NCBI GenBank assembly: GCA_020846655.1
Contig: JADLDL010000050.1
Span: forward strand, 1 to 53,239
DNA length: 53,239 nucleotides
Source of the DNA: Saprospiraceae bacterium
Lineage (GTDB): Bacteria > Bacteroidota > Bacteroidia > Chitinophagales > Saprospiraceae
Reading direction: 5' to 3'
A model generated the notes under the pieces. It made no database searches. It was not told where the DNA came from and saw only the letters and a list, made by a program, of their open reading frames with translations. The position numbers and the translations under genes are program-made. Positions 9,436-17,263 of this stretch are shown piece by piece. Position 1 is the stretch's first letter. Every line of letters begins with the position of its first letter.

Positions 9436-9867
9436 TCAAAAGAAAACAGCGTCCGATTCTTTGATACTTGTTCCTTCAATTTTATAAAACGGATAAACGA
9501 TGTTGTATCGAATATTGGTTTTGATTACCGTATAGAACAACTTGATTTTCAGGAGTCCATCGCGTTCGGAGGTACTATCGATTTTAATTTCATTCAGTTT
9601 GACCCGCGGCTCGAAATACATAATCGCCATCGTAATGATGTCCCGGATGCGGGCATCGGTGGCACTGTTGAAGGGCTGGAGGATCATGCTGCGCAAATCG
9701 CAGCCGTATTCGAGGTTGGTGATCCGTTCTCCCGGGTAGGTAGAGAGCAGGATACGCAGGCTTTGCTCGATATCCTCCTCGTCGGTCACCATTTGTACCG
9801 TTTCCAGGTTTTCCAGGAAGGTGGGTGGAAAAGACCAGCCCGTGCCGAGAAATGATTTTGTTGCCAT
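9436..9867 (-). CDS. gp25-like baseplate wedge protein (Afp9-like)
   Basis: The 143-residue product has the layout of the GPW/gp25 family. An early segment near FLGTGWSFPP precedes EEDIEQSLRILLSTYPGER (about residues 31-49), then NLEYGCDLRSMI and FEPRVKLNEI. In T4 gp25 and its homologues the conserved EPR motif contacts the sheath and helps nucleate its polymerisation; here FEPRV matches it. The protein therefore connects baseplate and sheath. It is encoded 22 bases after the VgrG-like spike gene, the usual neighbour. Family membership is strongly supported by motif, length and context. Confidence 0.92.
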   Translation of the reverse strand: MATKSFLGTGWSFPPTFLENLETVQMVTDEEDIEQSLRILLSTYPGERITNLEYGCDLRSMILQPFNSATDARIRDIITMAIMYFEPRVKLNEIKIDSTSERDGLLKIKLFYTVIKTNIRYNIVYPFYKIEGTSIKESDAVFF

Positions 9868-9889
9868 ATGGGTCTGTTTTTGGAGTGCT

Positions 9890-11680
9890 TTAGTTGATCA
9901 TGACAATACCACCTTTCACGGTGGTCTGGCCGGAGCCTTTCAGTTCGGCCATGCTACCTTCTACGGTGGCCATTATTTTGGCCTTGGTTTTTACGTTCAG
10001 GCCTTCCGAAGTAATATCGCCGCCTTTGGATGCGATGCTGATATTTTGCGTGGCTTCGATGCTGATTTTGCCTTTGGCGGTGATGATGAGGTCTTTGGGG
10101 GTATCCATTTTGATGCCTGCGGAGCTCATTTCAATCAGGTTTTTGTTTTTATCCTGGATGATAATTTTTCCGTCTTCGTCCTGAAGTTTGATGGTATTGC
10201 CGGCAGGTGTTTCGATGACGATGTTTTTTTTGTCATCCATAAAAATCACCTTCAACTTATTTTTTGTGACAATAGCCTTTGTAGAATTTTTGTCGTCTGG
10301 CGCATAGGGCGACTTTTGTTTTTTGCTGTACAAATTCCCCAGGATCATCGGATAGGAAGGGTCGTTGTTCAGAAATCCGAGAATGACTTCATCTCCGATT
10401 TCCGGCAAAAAAAAGATACCCGCCTCCTTACTGGCGTAGGGGCTGGCATAGCGGGCCCAAATGCCGCTGCTTTGCTCCAGCACGGGGATATCCACCTGAA
10501 TCCGGGTATCGCCGTCGGGGTCTTCGTGTATTTTTTTGACCACTCCGATGTACAGGCCGTTGATACCGGGCAACATACCGGAAGCGGAGGGGATTTCCAC
10601 GTTTGGCGATGACTCCACAAACCACTGCGGGTCCATGCCAATGCCGATTTCGGTACTCCAATGGCCACCTTGTACCTGATGTACGACTTTGGAGACATAA
10701 GCATCGCCGGTAAAATAATCCGACAAGCGGTCGATCGTGACCAGGGAGTTGGGTTTCACCAGGCTGGTACCCATGCAGGAAATAGTGCCTCGGATGCGGG
10801 CCAGCCGGGAACGCAGCAGGCGGGCGTCCGCCCAGGTTTTCAGCATACTGGACTCGATGGGCGCCGGCACGTGCATCGCATACTTGGGCGATGCCATTTT
10901 ATCGGCCAGCGATTTGCCTTTGATCGAAGAATCGCCCTGGTTGTTCACCGAAGGTTCGGAGGAGGTGGATTTCGTCAGTTTCTGCGTAGCCATATCCCAG
11001 GCGGCGCTTTCCACTTGTGTGTATTGCGACACGGCGTCCACATAAATATCTGTGCTGAGAATATCGCGGCCAAACTGGAGCGAGATCGGCGCACTGCCAC
11101 TCACGGCAGGCGCTTCGACGATGAGTTTGTTGTTTTCGGTCACCACGACCTTGCCGTTGAGATCGGCCCGGCTCAGGATAAAATCCCAATCCGTAGTGTT
11201 GTATTGAATCACCTCTTTGTGGGTGTAGGAGGTAGATTCCACTTGTTTGCTGAGGCCAGCCTCGCCGGCTATTTTTGAAATAATATTGCTGTCCGTTTGT
11301 TTGTTGTAGTACCGGTTGATCCGGCTGACGCTCATTTTTACGGCTTTATCCGCACATTGTACCGTGATGGCAGAGTGCGAATCTTCCTGGATACGCACAC
11401 CGACCCGTACGATAATGCCTTCGAATACCGTCTCATTTTGCTGGTGGTAGCCCAGGCTGATTTTAACTTCGGAGCCGGGGGCAAAATCTGTTTGAAATTC
11501 AAAATCCTGCTTGGCCGGATCCCCATCGAGGACAACCAGCTCTGCCTTTGCGATTTTATTAATTTCCCGGGTTACTTCGATAGACTGCAAGTGGATGGCG
11601 TCGTTGAGCGTCTTTCCGTTCACCGACACGTTCACGGTGACCAAATCAAGTTTTTGACTATTCGGTGATGGAGCGGGCAT
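9890..11680 (-). CDS. VgrG-like spike protein (Afp8-like)
   Basis: The 596-residue protein begins with a gp27-like region (about 1-360), followed by a gp5-like OB segment near GLYIGVVKKIHEDPDGDTRI (about 375-450) containing WARYASPYAS and FLPEIGDEVILGF, a typical VgrG/gp5 signature. It ends in a C-terminal beta-helix-like region with repeated short strands and Gly turns (KNIVIETPAGN, KIIIQDKNKN). In contractile systems the trimer forms the central spike, capped by the PAAR protein, which is encoded here at the other end of the operon. There is no extra C-terminal effector domain: it stops at GGIVMIN. This is a standard structural spike with high confidence. Confidence 0.93.
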   Translation of the reverse strand: MPAPSPNSQKLDLVTVNVSVNGKTLNDAIHLQSIEVTREINKIAKAELVVLDGDPAKQDFEFQTDFAPGSEVKISLGYHQQNETVFEGIIVRVGVRIQEDSHSAITVQCADKAVKMSVSRINRYYNKQTDSNIISKIAGEAGLSKQVESTSYTHKEVIQYNTTDWDFILSRADLNGKVVVTENNKLIVEAPAVSGSAPISLQFGRDILSTDIYVDAVSQYTQVESAAWDMATQKLTKSTSSEPSVNNQGDSSIKGKSLADKMASPKYAMHVPAPIESSMLKTWADARLLRSRLARIRGTISCMGTSLVKPNSLVTIDRLSDYFTGDAYVSKVVHQVQGGHWSTEIGIGMDPQWFVESSPNVEIPSASGMLPGINGLYIGVVKKIHEDPDGDTRIQVDIPVLEQSSGIWARYASPYASKEAGIFFLPEIGDEVILGFLNNDPSYPMILGNLYSKKQKSPYAPDDKNSTKAIVTKNKLKVIFMDDKKNIVIETPAGNTIKLQDEDGKIIIQDKNKNLIEMSSAGIKMDTPKDLIITAKGKISIEATQNISIASKGGDITSEGLNVKTKAKIMATVEGSMAELKGSGQTTVKGGIVMIN

Positions 11681-11712
11681 AGCGGAAGGTTAAAATTGCA
11701 AGGAAGCGTAAT

Positions 11713-12366
11713 TTATCGTTCGATCGGGGGGAAATAGATTTGGCTCCCGATTTCAAGGTTTCTAAAATTGATCAGGCCATTCAATTCGGCAACAGCCGGA
11801 TAGAGGTGTGGCTTGTTGTAATATTCCTTGCACAGGTAAGGCAGGCTGTCGCCTACCCGGACGGTGTGCAAGCGCGACATATCGGGCGACCGCCCGGTAG
11901 CGGCTTCGTTTTTGACGACCGGATTTTCATGTTCAATAAAATCAAGGCTCACTTTCGCCCGCAGGGGGTTGCCATCCACATCAAACAGCAGGTATTCGAC
12001 GCGCATGGATTGCAGCATACACTTGAACCCGTCGAACACCGGGCCCCAGTCCAGCACCAGGTAATTGGGGCGGTGGATTTCGTCATTTTGTGTCCAAACC
12101 ACATCCCGCAGGGCCGTCAGTTTTTCGCCCACATCGCCACTGTTCGGAATCACACCGGTGCCATCCAGCATAATTTCAAAACTCACGTTTCGATTTTCTT
12201 TTCTATTCACCTGAGAGTTGGGGGCACTGACTCCTCCCGTGGCATCATTCATGGTGATACTACTGGACACCGACACCTTTTCCGGATTCAGAACCACGTC
12301 AAAGGGTTCGCCTGCCTGACTGCCTCGGCCTTCGTCCGTATACCCGGTGATTTTTAATTTGTTCAT
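11713..12366 (-). CDS. CIS tube/baseplate hub protein with LysM domain (Afp7-like)
   Basis: The 217-residue protein has an N-terminal region like the CIS tube family (PFDVVLNPEKVSVS near residue 22, LDWGPVFDGFKCMLQSMRVE near 107) and a C-terminal LysM-type domain from about 167 to 215 (HTVRVGDSLPYLCKEYY, then NLEIGSQIYFPP). In Afp7 and related proteins this arrangement links the inner tube to the spike hub; gp53-like LysM proteins do the same in phages. There is no signal peptide, so the LysM domain is more likely a protein-contact module than an envelope anchor. The gene lies between the DUF5908-like gene and the spike gene, the usual position. Confidence 0.88.
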   Translation of the reverse strand: MNKLKITGYTDEGRGSQAGEPFDVVLNPEKVSVSSSITMNDATGGVSAPNSQVNRKENRNVSFEIMLDGTGVIPNSGDVGEKLTALRDVVWTQNDEIHRPNYLVLDWGPVFDGFKCMLQSMRVEYLLFDVDGNPLRAKVSLDFIEHENPVVKNEAATGRSPDMSRLHTVRVGDSLPYLCKEYYNKPHLYPAVAELNGLINFRNLEIGSQIYFPPIER

Positions 12367-12372
12367 GGTGTT

Positions 12373-12549
12373 TTATCGCTGGAGTTTTTTATCCAAATAC
12401 TTTTTAACCCGTTCGGTGCATTCGGCCACCACTGCTCTTTTCAACTTGTCCAGATCCCGTTGCGCGATACCGCCGGAGGGGTTCTGCCCGCCGCCCGGCT
12501 TCTCGATAAGCGTTGTTTTGATGATCAATTCTTTGATGACTATTGGCAT
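12373..12549 (-). CDS. DUF5908-like small protein (58 aa)
   Basis: This small gene fills the gap between the second tube gene and the LysM gene. Translation from ATG at 12549 gives 58 residues starting MPIVIKELIIKTTLIEK, then a Gly-rich stretch, then a helical basic tail ending YLDKKLQR. The start MPIxIKELxIK and the length match what I remember of DUF5908 proteins, which are found almost only in contractile injection clusters of Bacteroidota at this position. It is 10 bases from the tube stop and 6 from the next start, so it is tightly packed in the operon. Its structural role is not known to me; an adaptor between tube and hub would fit the position. Confidence 0.7.
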   Translation of the reverse strand: MPIVIKELIIKTTLIEKPGGGQNPSGGIAQRDLDKLKRAVVAECTERVKKYLDKKLQR

Positions 12550-12559
12550 AGCAAATCGC

Positions 12560-13027
12560 TCAGGAGCGCGTCATTTTTTGATAAACAATTTCAATGGTTT
12601 CGATCGCCAGCGCATTCTGTTGCGAATTGAAGTTGCCCAGGCTCCATTTTACCGGAAATGCCTGGAGGAATTCCCAGGTCAGCAGGGGATTCGTTGAATC
12701 TGTGGGATCCAACAAATACACCTTCAGGTCTTTCAGGTTCTCACCAAAGCCCGCATGAAGATTGGCTTCATCCGACATACATTTATACGCCCATTTAATA
12801 AACGCGGAATCCAACGCAGACACGCCTCTTTTCAGGACCAAGGGTTGATACGTGGTCCTGACAGGCAAGTGGTAAATGATGTTGTTTTCGCCACCGGCTT
12901 TGTACTGTTCCACTTCGAGCCTCGTTTCCAGCCCGGATACTTCCTGAAAACTGGTTTCCGAATCATCGTCGGGGAGTTCGACTTTAAACGTAAAAGCCGG
13001 TACCGGATATTCCCAGTCCCACGCCAT
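12560..13027 (-). CDS. Tube protein, gp19/Hcp-like (second copy)
   Basis: A 155-residue protein with the tube-fold pattern: FTFKVELPDDD near the start, TSFQEVSGLETRLEVEQY (about residues 25-42), a central LKRGVSAL, and WEFLQAFPVKWSLGNFNS near the end before ALAIETIEIVYQ. These are the hallmarks of gp19-family tube subunits of phage tails, Afp and PVC. It differs clearly from the first tube protein encoded just upstream, so the tube is probably made of one major protein plus this variant near the baseplate (Afp5-like), as in Afp. It is the first gene after the intra-operon hairpin at 13045-13097, which would reduce its expression relative to the upstream tube gene. Confidence 0.92.
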   Translation of the reverse strand: MAWDWEYPVPAFTFKVELPDDDSETSFQEVSGLETRLEVEQYKAGGENNIIYHLPVRTTYQPLVLKRGVSALDSAFIKWAYKCMSDEANLHAGFGENLKDLKVYLLDPTDSTNPLLTWEFLQAFPVKWSLGNFNSQQNALAIETIEIVYQKMTRS

Positions 13028-13044
13028 AGGGTGTTGGTTTTAGT

Positions 13045-13097
13045 GTGAAAAAGAAAAAGCAGGCTGTTTCTTTGGGACAACCCTCAGAAACAGCCTG
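13045..13097 (-). terminator. Intra-operon rho-independent terminator/attenuator
   Basis: A perfect 12-bp stem (arms 13060-13071 and 13086-13097, CAGGCTGTTTCT paired with its complement) encloses a 14-base loop. On the minus strand the stem is followed by CTTTTTCTTTTTC (13047-13059). This is a classic intrinsic terminator oriented with the injection-system operon. It lies between the two tube genes, after sheath and first tube. Partial termination here would make sheath and main tube transcripts more abundant than baseplate transcripts, matching their copy numbers in a particle. Confidence 0.8.
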
Positions 13098-13112
13098 TCC
13101 GGATAAAAGAGA

Positions 13113-13568
13113 TCAAGCAACTTCCACGGTAATGTTGTCGTAGGCCAGTTCCAGCGATTCGACAGCGAGGGCGTTTTCCGACGATTTCAGGTCGGTGCCC
13201 GTGTATTTGACCGGGAAAGCGTTTTGCACGTTCCAGCTCATGACGGTTTCGCCTTGTTCGTCGAGCAGTTCGATCACGACATCGAAGCGTTCGCCCCGTT
13301 CGCTTTGGTATTCTTTGTCGAACATCTTGTTGAACAGGTCCACCAGGTGGCTGTCGTCTTTAAATATCCCCTTTTTCAAACTCAAGTTGGCCGTTTTGAC
13401 CAGGCCCGCTTGTTTGATGAGGGTAAAATCCGGACTGTCGCCATGCCGGTATTCGAGGACTTCGGTATGCATTTCCAAGCCGCTGACTTCCTGAAAGCTC
13501 ACTTCGGTCCCGCCCAAATCCACCCGAAAGTGAAACTTCGCGACTGGCCAATTTTCAGTATGTGGCAT
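13113..13568 (-). CDS. Major tube protein, gp19/Hcp-like
   Basis: The 151-residue product has the gp19-type tube pattern: FHFRVDLGGTEVSFQEVSG near residues 12-30, a central SLKKGIFKDD, then WNVQNAFPVKYTGTDLKS near 113-130 and ALAVESLELAYDN at the end. It lies directly downstream of the sheath gene (51-bp gap) and upstream of the terminator-like hairpin, so it should be expressed at the level of the sheath and is the likely main inner-tube subunit (Afp1-like). The tube polymerises inside the sheath in the cytoplasm, and it has no signal peptide. High confidence from motif, length and order. Confidence 0.94.
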   Translation of the reverse strand: MPHTENWPVAKFHFRVDLGGTEVSFQEVSGLEMHTEVLEYRHGDSPDFTLIKQAGLVKTANLSLKKGIFKDDSHLVDLFNKMFDKEYQSERGERFDVVIELLDEQGETVMSWNVQNAFPVKYTGTDLKSSENALAVESLELAYDNITVEVA

Positions 13569-13619
13569 AATGTTTTAAATTTAGAATGAATGACTGTTGG
13601 GTGTTGAAAAACGGAAGGG

Positions 13620-15242
13620 TTAGTTCATGGAAGCATCGCCGCCACTGGCCATCATTTTTTGTTCGAAGTTCAGTTCGATAAACTCTGCCGGCCGGGAGAT
13701 CGCTACTTTTACATTGACGCGCATGATCCCGTCAAGCACGTCTTCGGGTGTCATGGTAAGGCCCAGGCCGAGGTCGACATTGTAGGCATCGCCGGTGGTA
13801 GAGCCTACGAGCACGCCGTTTTTCCACTGGGTGGTGAGGAAGTTCACGATGGAACTGCGCACCTTGAGCCAGGTTTTGGAATCGTTCGGCTCGAACACAT
13901 AGGCTTCGCAGGCGGCTTTGATCGACTGTTCCAGCATGGTCATGGACCGGCGAACGTTGATGTATTTCCAGTCCTGGCTGTTGCCGTCGAGCGTGCGGGC
14001 ACCCCACACGACCACGCCTTTGCCCACGAATCCGCGGATGGCGTTCACGGCTTTGCCGTTGATCGGCATGTTCAGGTCTTCCTGGCCCTGGTGGGTGATG
14101 TTGACGGCCGGGGCCACCACGCCCGAGAGGCTGATGTTGGCCGGGGCTTTGTACACGCCCACTGTGTTGTCCACGAGGGAGTAGATACCGGCGAGCATAG
14201 CGCTGGGGGGCATCAGGTTCATTTCTTCGCGCATCGACACGAGGATCTGTTTGTAGGCCGGGCTGAGGGCTTTGAGGGTCTGATCCACCGCCGAGGCATC
14301 TGCACTGGGGTTTTTCAGTTTCTCAATTTCCGATTTAACCTGCTCAAATTTCTCCAGCATTTTCGGATCTACGTTGGATGCGCGGCTGGCCGGCGGAGCG
14401 GCTGGCTTTTTGCCTTTGTCGTCGCCCGGTTTATCATCAGGGCCCGGTGCGGCCGGCGCTTCGGCGGGCGCTTCGGAGGCTGTGCCCAGGAAGGTGGCTT
14501 CCGCTTCGCGGACGAGGATTTTCACCAGGTCGTTGGCATTGCTGATGTTTTTGTAGCTCACTTCTGCACCCGACACCACGGTGGTTTTTACCCAGGGGTA
14601 GTAGCCGGCGCCGAAGGCGAGGAAATTGCTGCCCACGCCATTCCGGAATTGGGTGACCACGTCGTTTTCGTCGAAGGTGCGCTCTTTGTATCCGTCGTAC
14701 ACATCGAGTACGGCAAAGGTGGTTTTGGTTTGGCCACAATGCCGCAATACTTCCTGGTACAAACCGTAGCAATCGCCTCTTTCCAGGAGGGTGGCGTCGG
14801 GGATGCAGATGATCGTGGGTTCGGTTTCGGCGGCTAAGGCAGCCAGGCCGCCGTTGATTTCAGGCATGTTGAAATCTTTGGCGTTCATGGGTGCATTGTA
14901 ATTGCCGACGGCAATGACGTAACAGGTACCGCCGCCATTGGCATAGAACAGTTGTACACTCCGAAAGAGGTTGTACTTGGTGTTCTTGTCGACTCTGAGT
15001 TCAAAGTCGTCGGCGCCTTTGGCTTTGATGTTGAAGGTGGTGTTCGGAGCGCCGCCGAACAGGGCAACGTATTCCGCCAGGGAAGTGATGCGCGTTGGCT
15101 TATGGAGCAGGGAATTCCTGCCTCGCATCGCTTTTTCCGTATACCCGATAAACGCAGGTACTGCAGTTGGAACGGCGACAACCGTGCTGCCGAAGGCATT
15201 ACGTTCCTTGACGTAAACACCCGGGGTTGCGTACTGAGACAT
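13620..15242 (-). CDS. Contractile sheath protein
   Basis: The 540-residue protein begins MSQYATPGVYVKERNAFG, the typical start of tail sheath proteins in Afp/PVC-type systems, with TAVPAFIGYTEKA soon after. The conserved C-terminal sheath domain contains GVVVWGARTLDG (about 409-420), WKYINVRRSMTMLEQSIK and RPAEFIELNFEQKM near the end. Between about residues 256 and 290 there is an Ala/Pro/Lys-rich low-complexity linker followed by a helical segment (KMLEKFEQVKSEIEKL). This insertion probably projects from the sheath surface. Only one sheath gene is visible, whereas Afp has three. The protein forms the contractile outer cylinder that drives the tube. Confidence 0.95.
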   Translation of the reverse strand: MSQYATPGVYVKERNAFGSTVVAVPTAVPAFIGYTEKAMRGRNSLLHKPTRITSLAEYVALFGGAPNTTFNIKAKGADDFELRVDKNTKYNLFRSVQLFYANGGGTCYVIAVGNYNAPMNAKDFNMPEINGGLAALAAETEPTIICIPDATLLERGDCYGLYQEVLRHCGQTKTTFAVLDVYDGYKERTFDENDVVTQFRNGVGSNFLAFGAGYYPWVKTTVVSGAEVSYKNISNANDLVKILVREAEATFLGTASEAPAEAPAAPGPDDKPGDDKGKKPAAPPASRASNVDPKMLEKFEQVKSEIEKLKNPSADASAVDQTLKALSPAYKQILVSMREEMNLMPPSAMLAGIYSLVDNTVGVYKAPANISLSGVVAPAVNITHQGQEDLNMPINGKAVNAIRGFVGKGVVVWGARTLDGNSQDWKYINVRRSMTMLEQSIKAACEAYVFEPNDSKTWLKVRSSIVNFLTTQWKNGVLVGSTTGDAYNVDLGLGLTMTPEDVLDGIMRVNVKVAISRPAEFIELNFEQKMMASGGDASMN

Positions 15243-15275
15243 AATGAATTTTTTAGTTTGTTAAAAGATATTTGG

Positions 15276-16355
15276 CTAAATGTATGCGTACACTGTGGAG
15301 AATATTTTTTTGGACTGCCGGTCCGGCTTCACCATGTCGATGCCCGGCTTTTCAATTTTGACCGGCCGGCTCAGCCAGCGGTCGCCTTTCTTCAGTTTGA
15401 CTTCCAGTTTCTCGGTATCGGACAGCGCCTCGGTCAGCGGGATCGGCTTTTCGGACTCAATGACCAGGGCTTGTTTGCCCTCGCCCACTACAGTGGCTTC
15501 CGGCTTGGAGAAGGCCAGTTTTTCGCCTTCCATGCTCACCTGCACCTCCGAAAAACTCAATGCTTCGCGGCCGATCGGGAGCAGGAAATATTTCCAGTAG
15601 GTCGAGCGGTTTTGAAAATGGAGGGTATAGTGTTGTTCCTGCAATTTACCTTTTTGCACAAACCGGTGCGACTCTGAGGCGGCGGGCACAAAAATTTCCA
15701 AAATCCCCATGCGCGATACCACCGGGTCCATGGCGTAAATGGACACATCTTTGGCGCCTTTGGCTTTCAGCAGGTACTTTCCGTCCGGATAATGCCCCAA
15801 ATGAATCCCAAACTGGGTGGCTTTTTCGGTTTGCGGCCGGCTTGCCGACTGCCAGTCCACGGCTTTGTTGTCCGAATTCAGCACCACCACGTCTGCCGGC
15901 GCCACGGGGGAGCCGGTGTCGAGCATAAACCGTTTGGGGCGCAGGGACACGATATCGGCGTGTTGGGCAATACCGGGGAGGTGCAGCAGGCGCTCGGACG
16001 ATTTGGCGGCAGCGGCTTGTTGATTACTGAAATACAAGGCTTTAAACTCCGGCAAAAAGGGCACGTCGGTGTAGTGCCAGAACCGGTGGTCCGTACAGCG
16101 GATATGGAATACAAACTTCAGGTCTTCGGGCGCCCGGAGAATGGGCTGCAGGTGGGGAGCGGTATTTTTGTATAAAACGGTAAATCCCGTAGCGTTTGGC
16201 CGGAACACCAATTGGTAATTGCGCATCGCCAGGGCAGTTTGTTCCGTTGGAATAAACTCCAGGTCGCCGCACAGCCCGTTTCTGAAATAGTCGTGCCGGC
16301 ATTGGACGCTGAACAACTTGGCCCAGGAAATTACCAGATGGATTGTCGATTTCAT
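15276..16355 (-). CDS. Unknown 359-aa protein between cap and sheath genes
   Basis: No enzymatic motif is recognised. The sequence starts MKSTIHLVISWAKLFSVQC without a convincing signal peptide and is rich in predicted beta strands, with segments such as LKFVFHIRCTDHRFWHYTDV and YTLHFQNRSTYWKYFLLP. I recall comparable proteins in injection-system clusters of Bacteroidota at the same place, next to the sheath, but know no function. Its position between the Pvc16-like terminator and the sheath gene, with short gaps (32 and 33 bp), and probable high expression upstream of the internal terminator suggest a structural role near the distal cap end. This is inference. Confidence 0.6.
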   Translation of the reverse strand: MKSTIHLVISWAKLFSVQCRHDYFRNGLCGDLEFIPTEQTALAMRNYQLVFRPNATGFTVLYKNTAPHLQPILRAPEDLKFVFHIRCTDHRFWHYTDVPFLPEFKALYFSNQQAAAAKSSERLLHLPGIAQHADIVSLRPKRFMLDTGSPVAPADVVVLNSDNKAVDWQSASRPQTEKATQFGIHLGHYPDGKYLLKAKGAKDVSIYAMDPVVSRMGILEIFVPAASESHRFVQKGKLQEQHYTLHFQNRSTYWKYFLLPIGREALSFSEVQVSMEGEKLAFSKPEATVVGEGKQALVIESEKPIPLTEALSDTEKLEVKLKKGDRWLSRPVKIEKPGIDMVKPDRQSKKIFSTVYAYI

Positions 16356-16387
16356 TTTTCTTTTTTGGTGCGCTTAGGATGGGATGC

Positions 16388-16948
16388 TTACAAGCCGGCG
16401 GTTGCCGGGTTCAAAATGTCGGGCCCTGGTATATCGGGGTCGAAGGTCATGCCGGCTACCGGTGGTATTTCATCGCTGATGAGGTCTTCGTCCATGTCGA
16501 GGGTACGGATCCGGTACACAACGGAGGGCAGGTATTTGCCGCCGACCGCCATCCACAGGTTGCTGAGTTCCCGAAAATCAATATTGAACAATTCGATTTT
16601 CAGGGAATTACCCGAGTGCAGGTAATTGGGGTTGGCTTGAAAATACCCGATCACACCGGACAGAAACTTCAGCGATTCCACATAGTCTGTAAAATATGTC
16701 GAAAACATCACGTACAGGTTCACGTACACGGGCATGTTGCCTTTGCCGCTGCCGCCGGCCAGCATGTTAGAGCCGTCTCTTTCCACATTGACCAGCGTAA
16801 CGACCACCACGTTTTCTTCCTTGAGTGCCGTGCTTCCGTCCTGGTTGGCCAGGGTTGACATTTTGACCACATCGCCGGAGGCATCAAATTTTGAAACCAG
16901 GTAATCCCTGAGTTCTGCGGCAATCAGCGGCACTACCTCGTGTATCAT
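16388..16948 (-). CDS. Pvc16/DUF4255-like tail terminator (cap) protein
   Basis: The 186-residue protein begins MIHEVVPLIAAELRDYLVSK and contains VVVVTLVNVERDGSNM (about 47-62), MPVYVNLYVMFSTYF (72-86) and YLKFLSG-like helices, then IELFNIDFRELSNLWMAVGG. This is the usual pattern of DUF4255/Pvc16 N-terminal domains. In PVC and Afp16 the protein forms the cap ring that ends tube and sheath polymerisation and sets particle length with the tape measure. The length is slightly short but includes the whole recognised domain. It is preceded by 13 bp and the 98-aa membrane protein gene in the same operon. Confidence 0.9.
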   Translation of the reverse strand: MIHEVVPLIAAELRDYLVSKFDASGDVVKMSTLANQDGSTALKEENVVVVTLVNVERDGSNMLAGGSGKGNMPVYVNLYVMFSTYFTDYVESLKFLSGVIGYFQANPNYLHSGNSLKIELFNIDFRELSNLWMAVGGKYLPSVVYRIRTLDMDEDLISDEIPPVAGMTFDPDIPGPDILNPATAGL

Positions 16949-16961
16949 AAAAAGTTTGGAT

Positions 16962-17258
16962 TTATGTGGGTGTATTGGATTTCATTTGTTCAAAAAGCAC
17001 TTCTTCGCGACCCATCAGGAATTTCAACAACAGGTAGGCGATCAGGCGCATGATAAAACTGCCCAAAATGCCGATCAGGAATCCCCAGAAAAACAGTTCG
17101 AAGGCATCACTTTTTGTGTTGGCGGCTATGAGGTACCGAAAAATAAGCATGCCGATGAGGGCATTCCGCAGGGTTCGGCGGAGGCGGTCCCATTTCAGTT
17201 CCTTGCGCAGCGTACTGAAGATGGTGGTAAAAAATTGGCCAATCCATTTTCCGATCAT
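16962..17258 (-). CDS. Small membrane protein (98 aa) in injection-system operon
   Basis: The protein has a basic, amphipathic N-terminal third (KWIGQFFTTIFSTLRKELKW) and two hydrophobic segments, about residues 33-47 (ALIGMLIFRYLIA) and 52-82 (AFELFFWGFLIGILGSFIMR and onward). It ends in a short charged cytoplasmic-like tail. No family is recognised. It is 5 bp downstream of the GH18-like membrane protein gene and 13 bp upstream of the cap gene, so it is clearly co-transcribed with structural genes. A membrane protein embedded at this point is unusual for a freely released injection particle and suggests a dock or a release factor. This is inference. Confidence 0.65.
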   Translation of the reverse strand: MIGKWIGQFFTTIFSTLRKELKWDRLRRTLRNALIGMLIFRYLIAANTKSDAFELFFWGFLIGILGSFIMRLIAYLLLKFLMGREEVLFEQMKSNTPT

Positions 17259-17263
17259 AGGGC

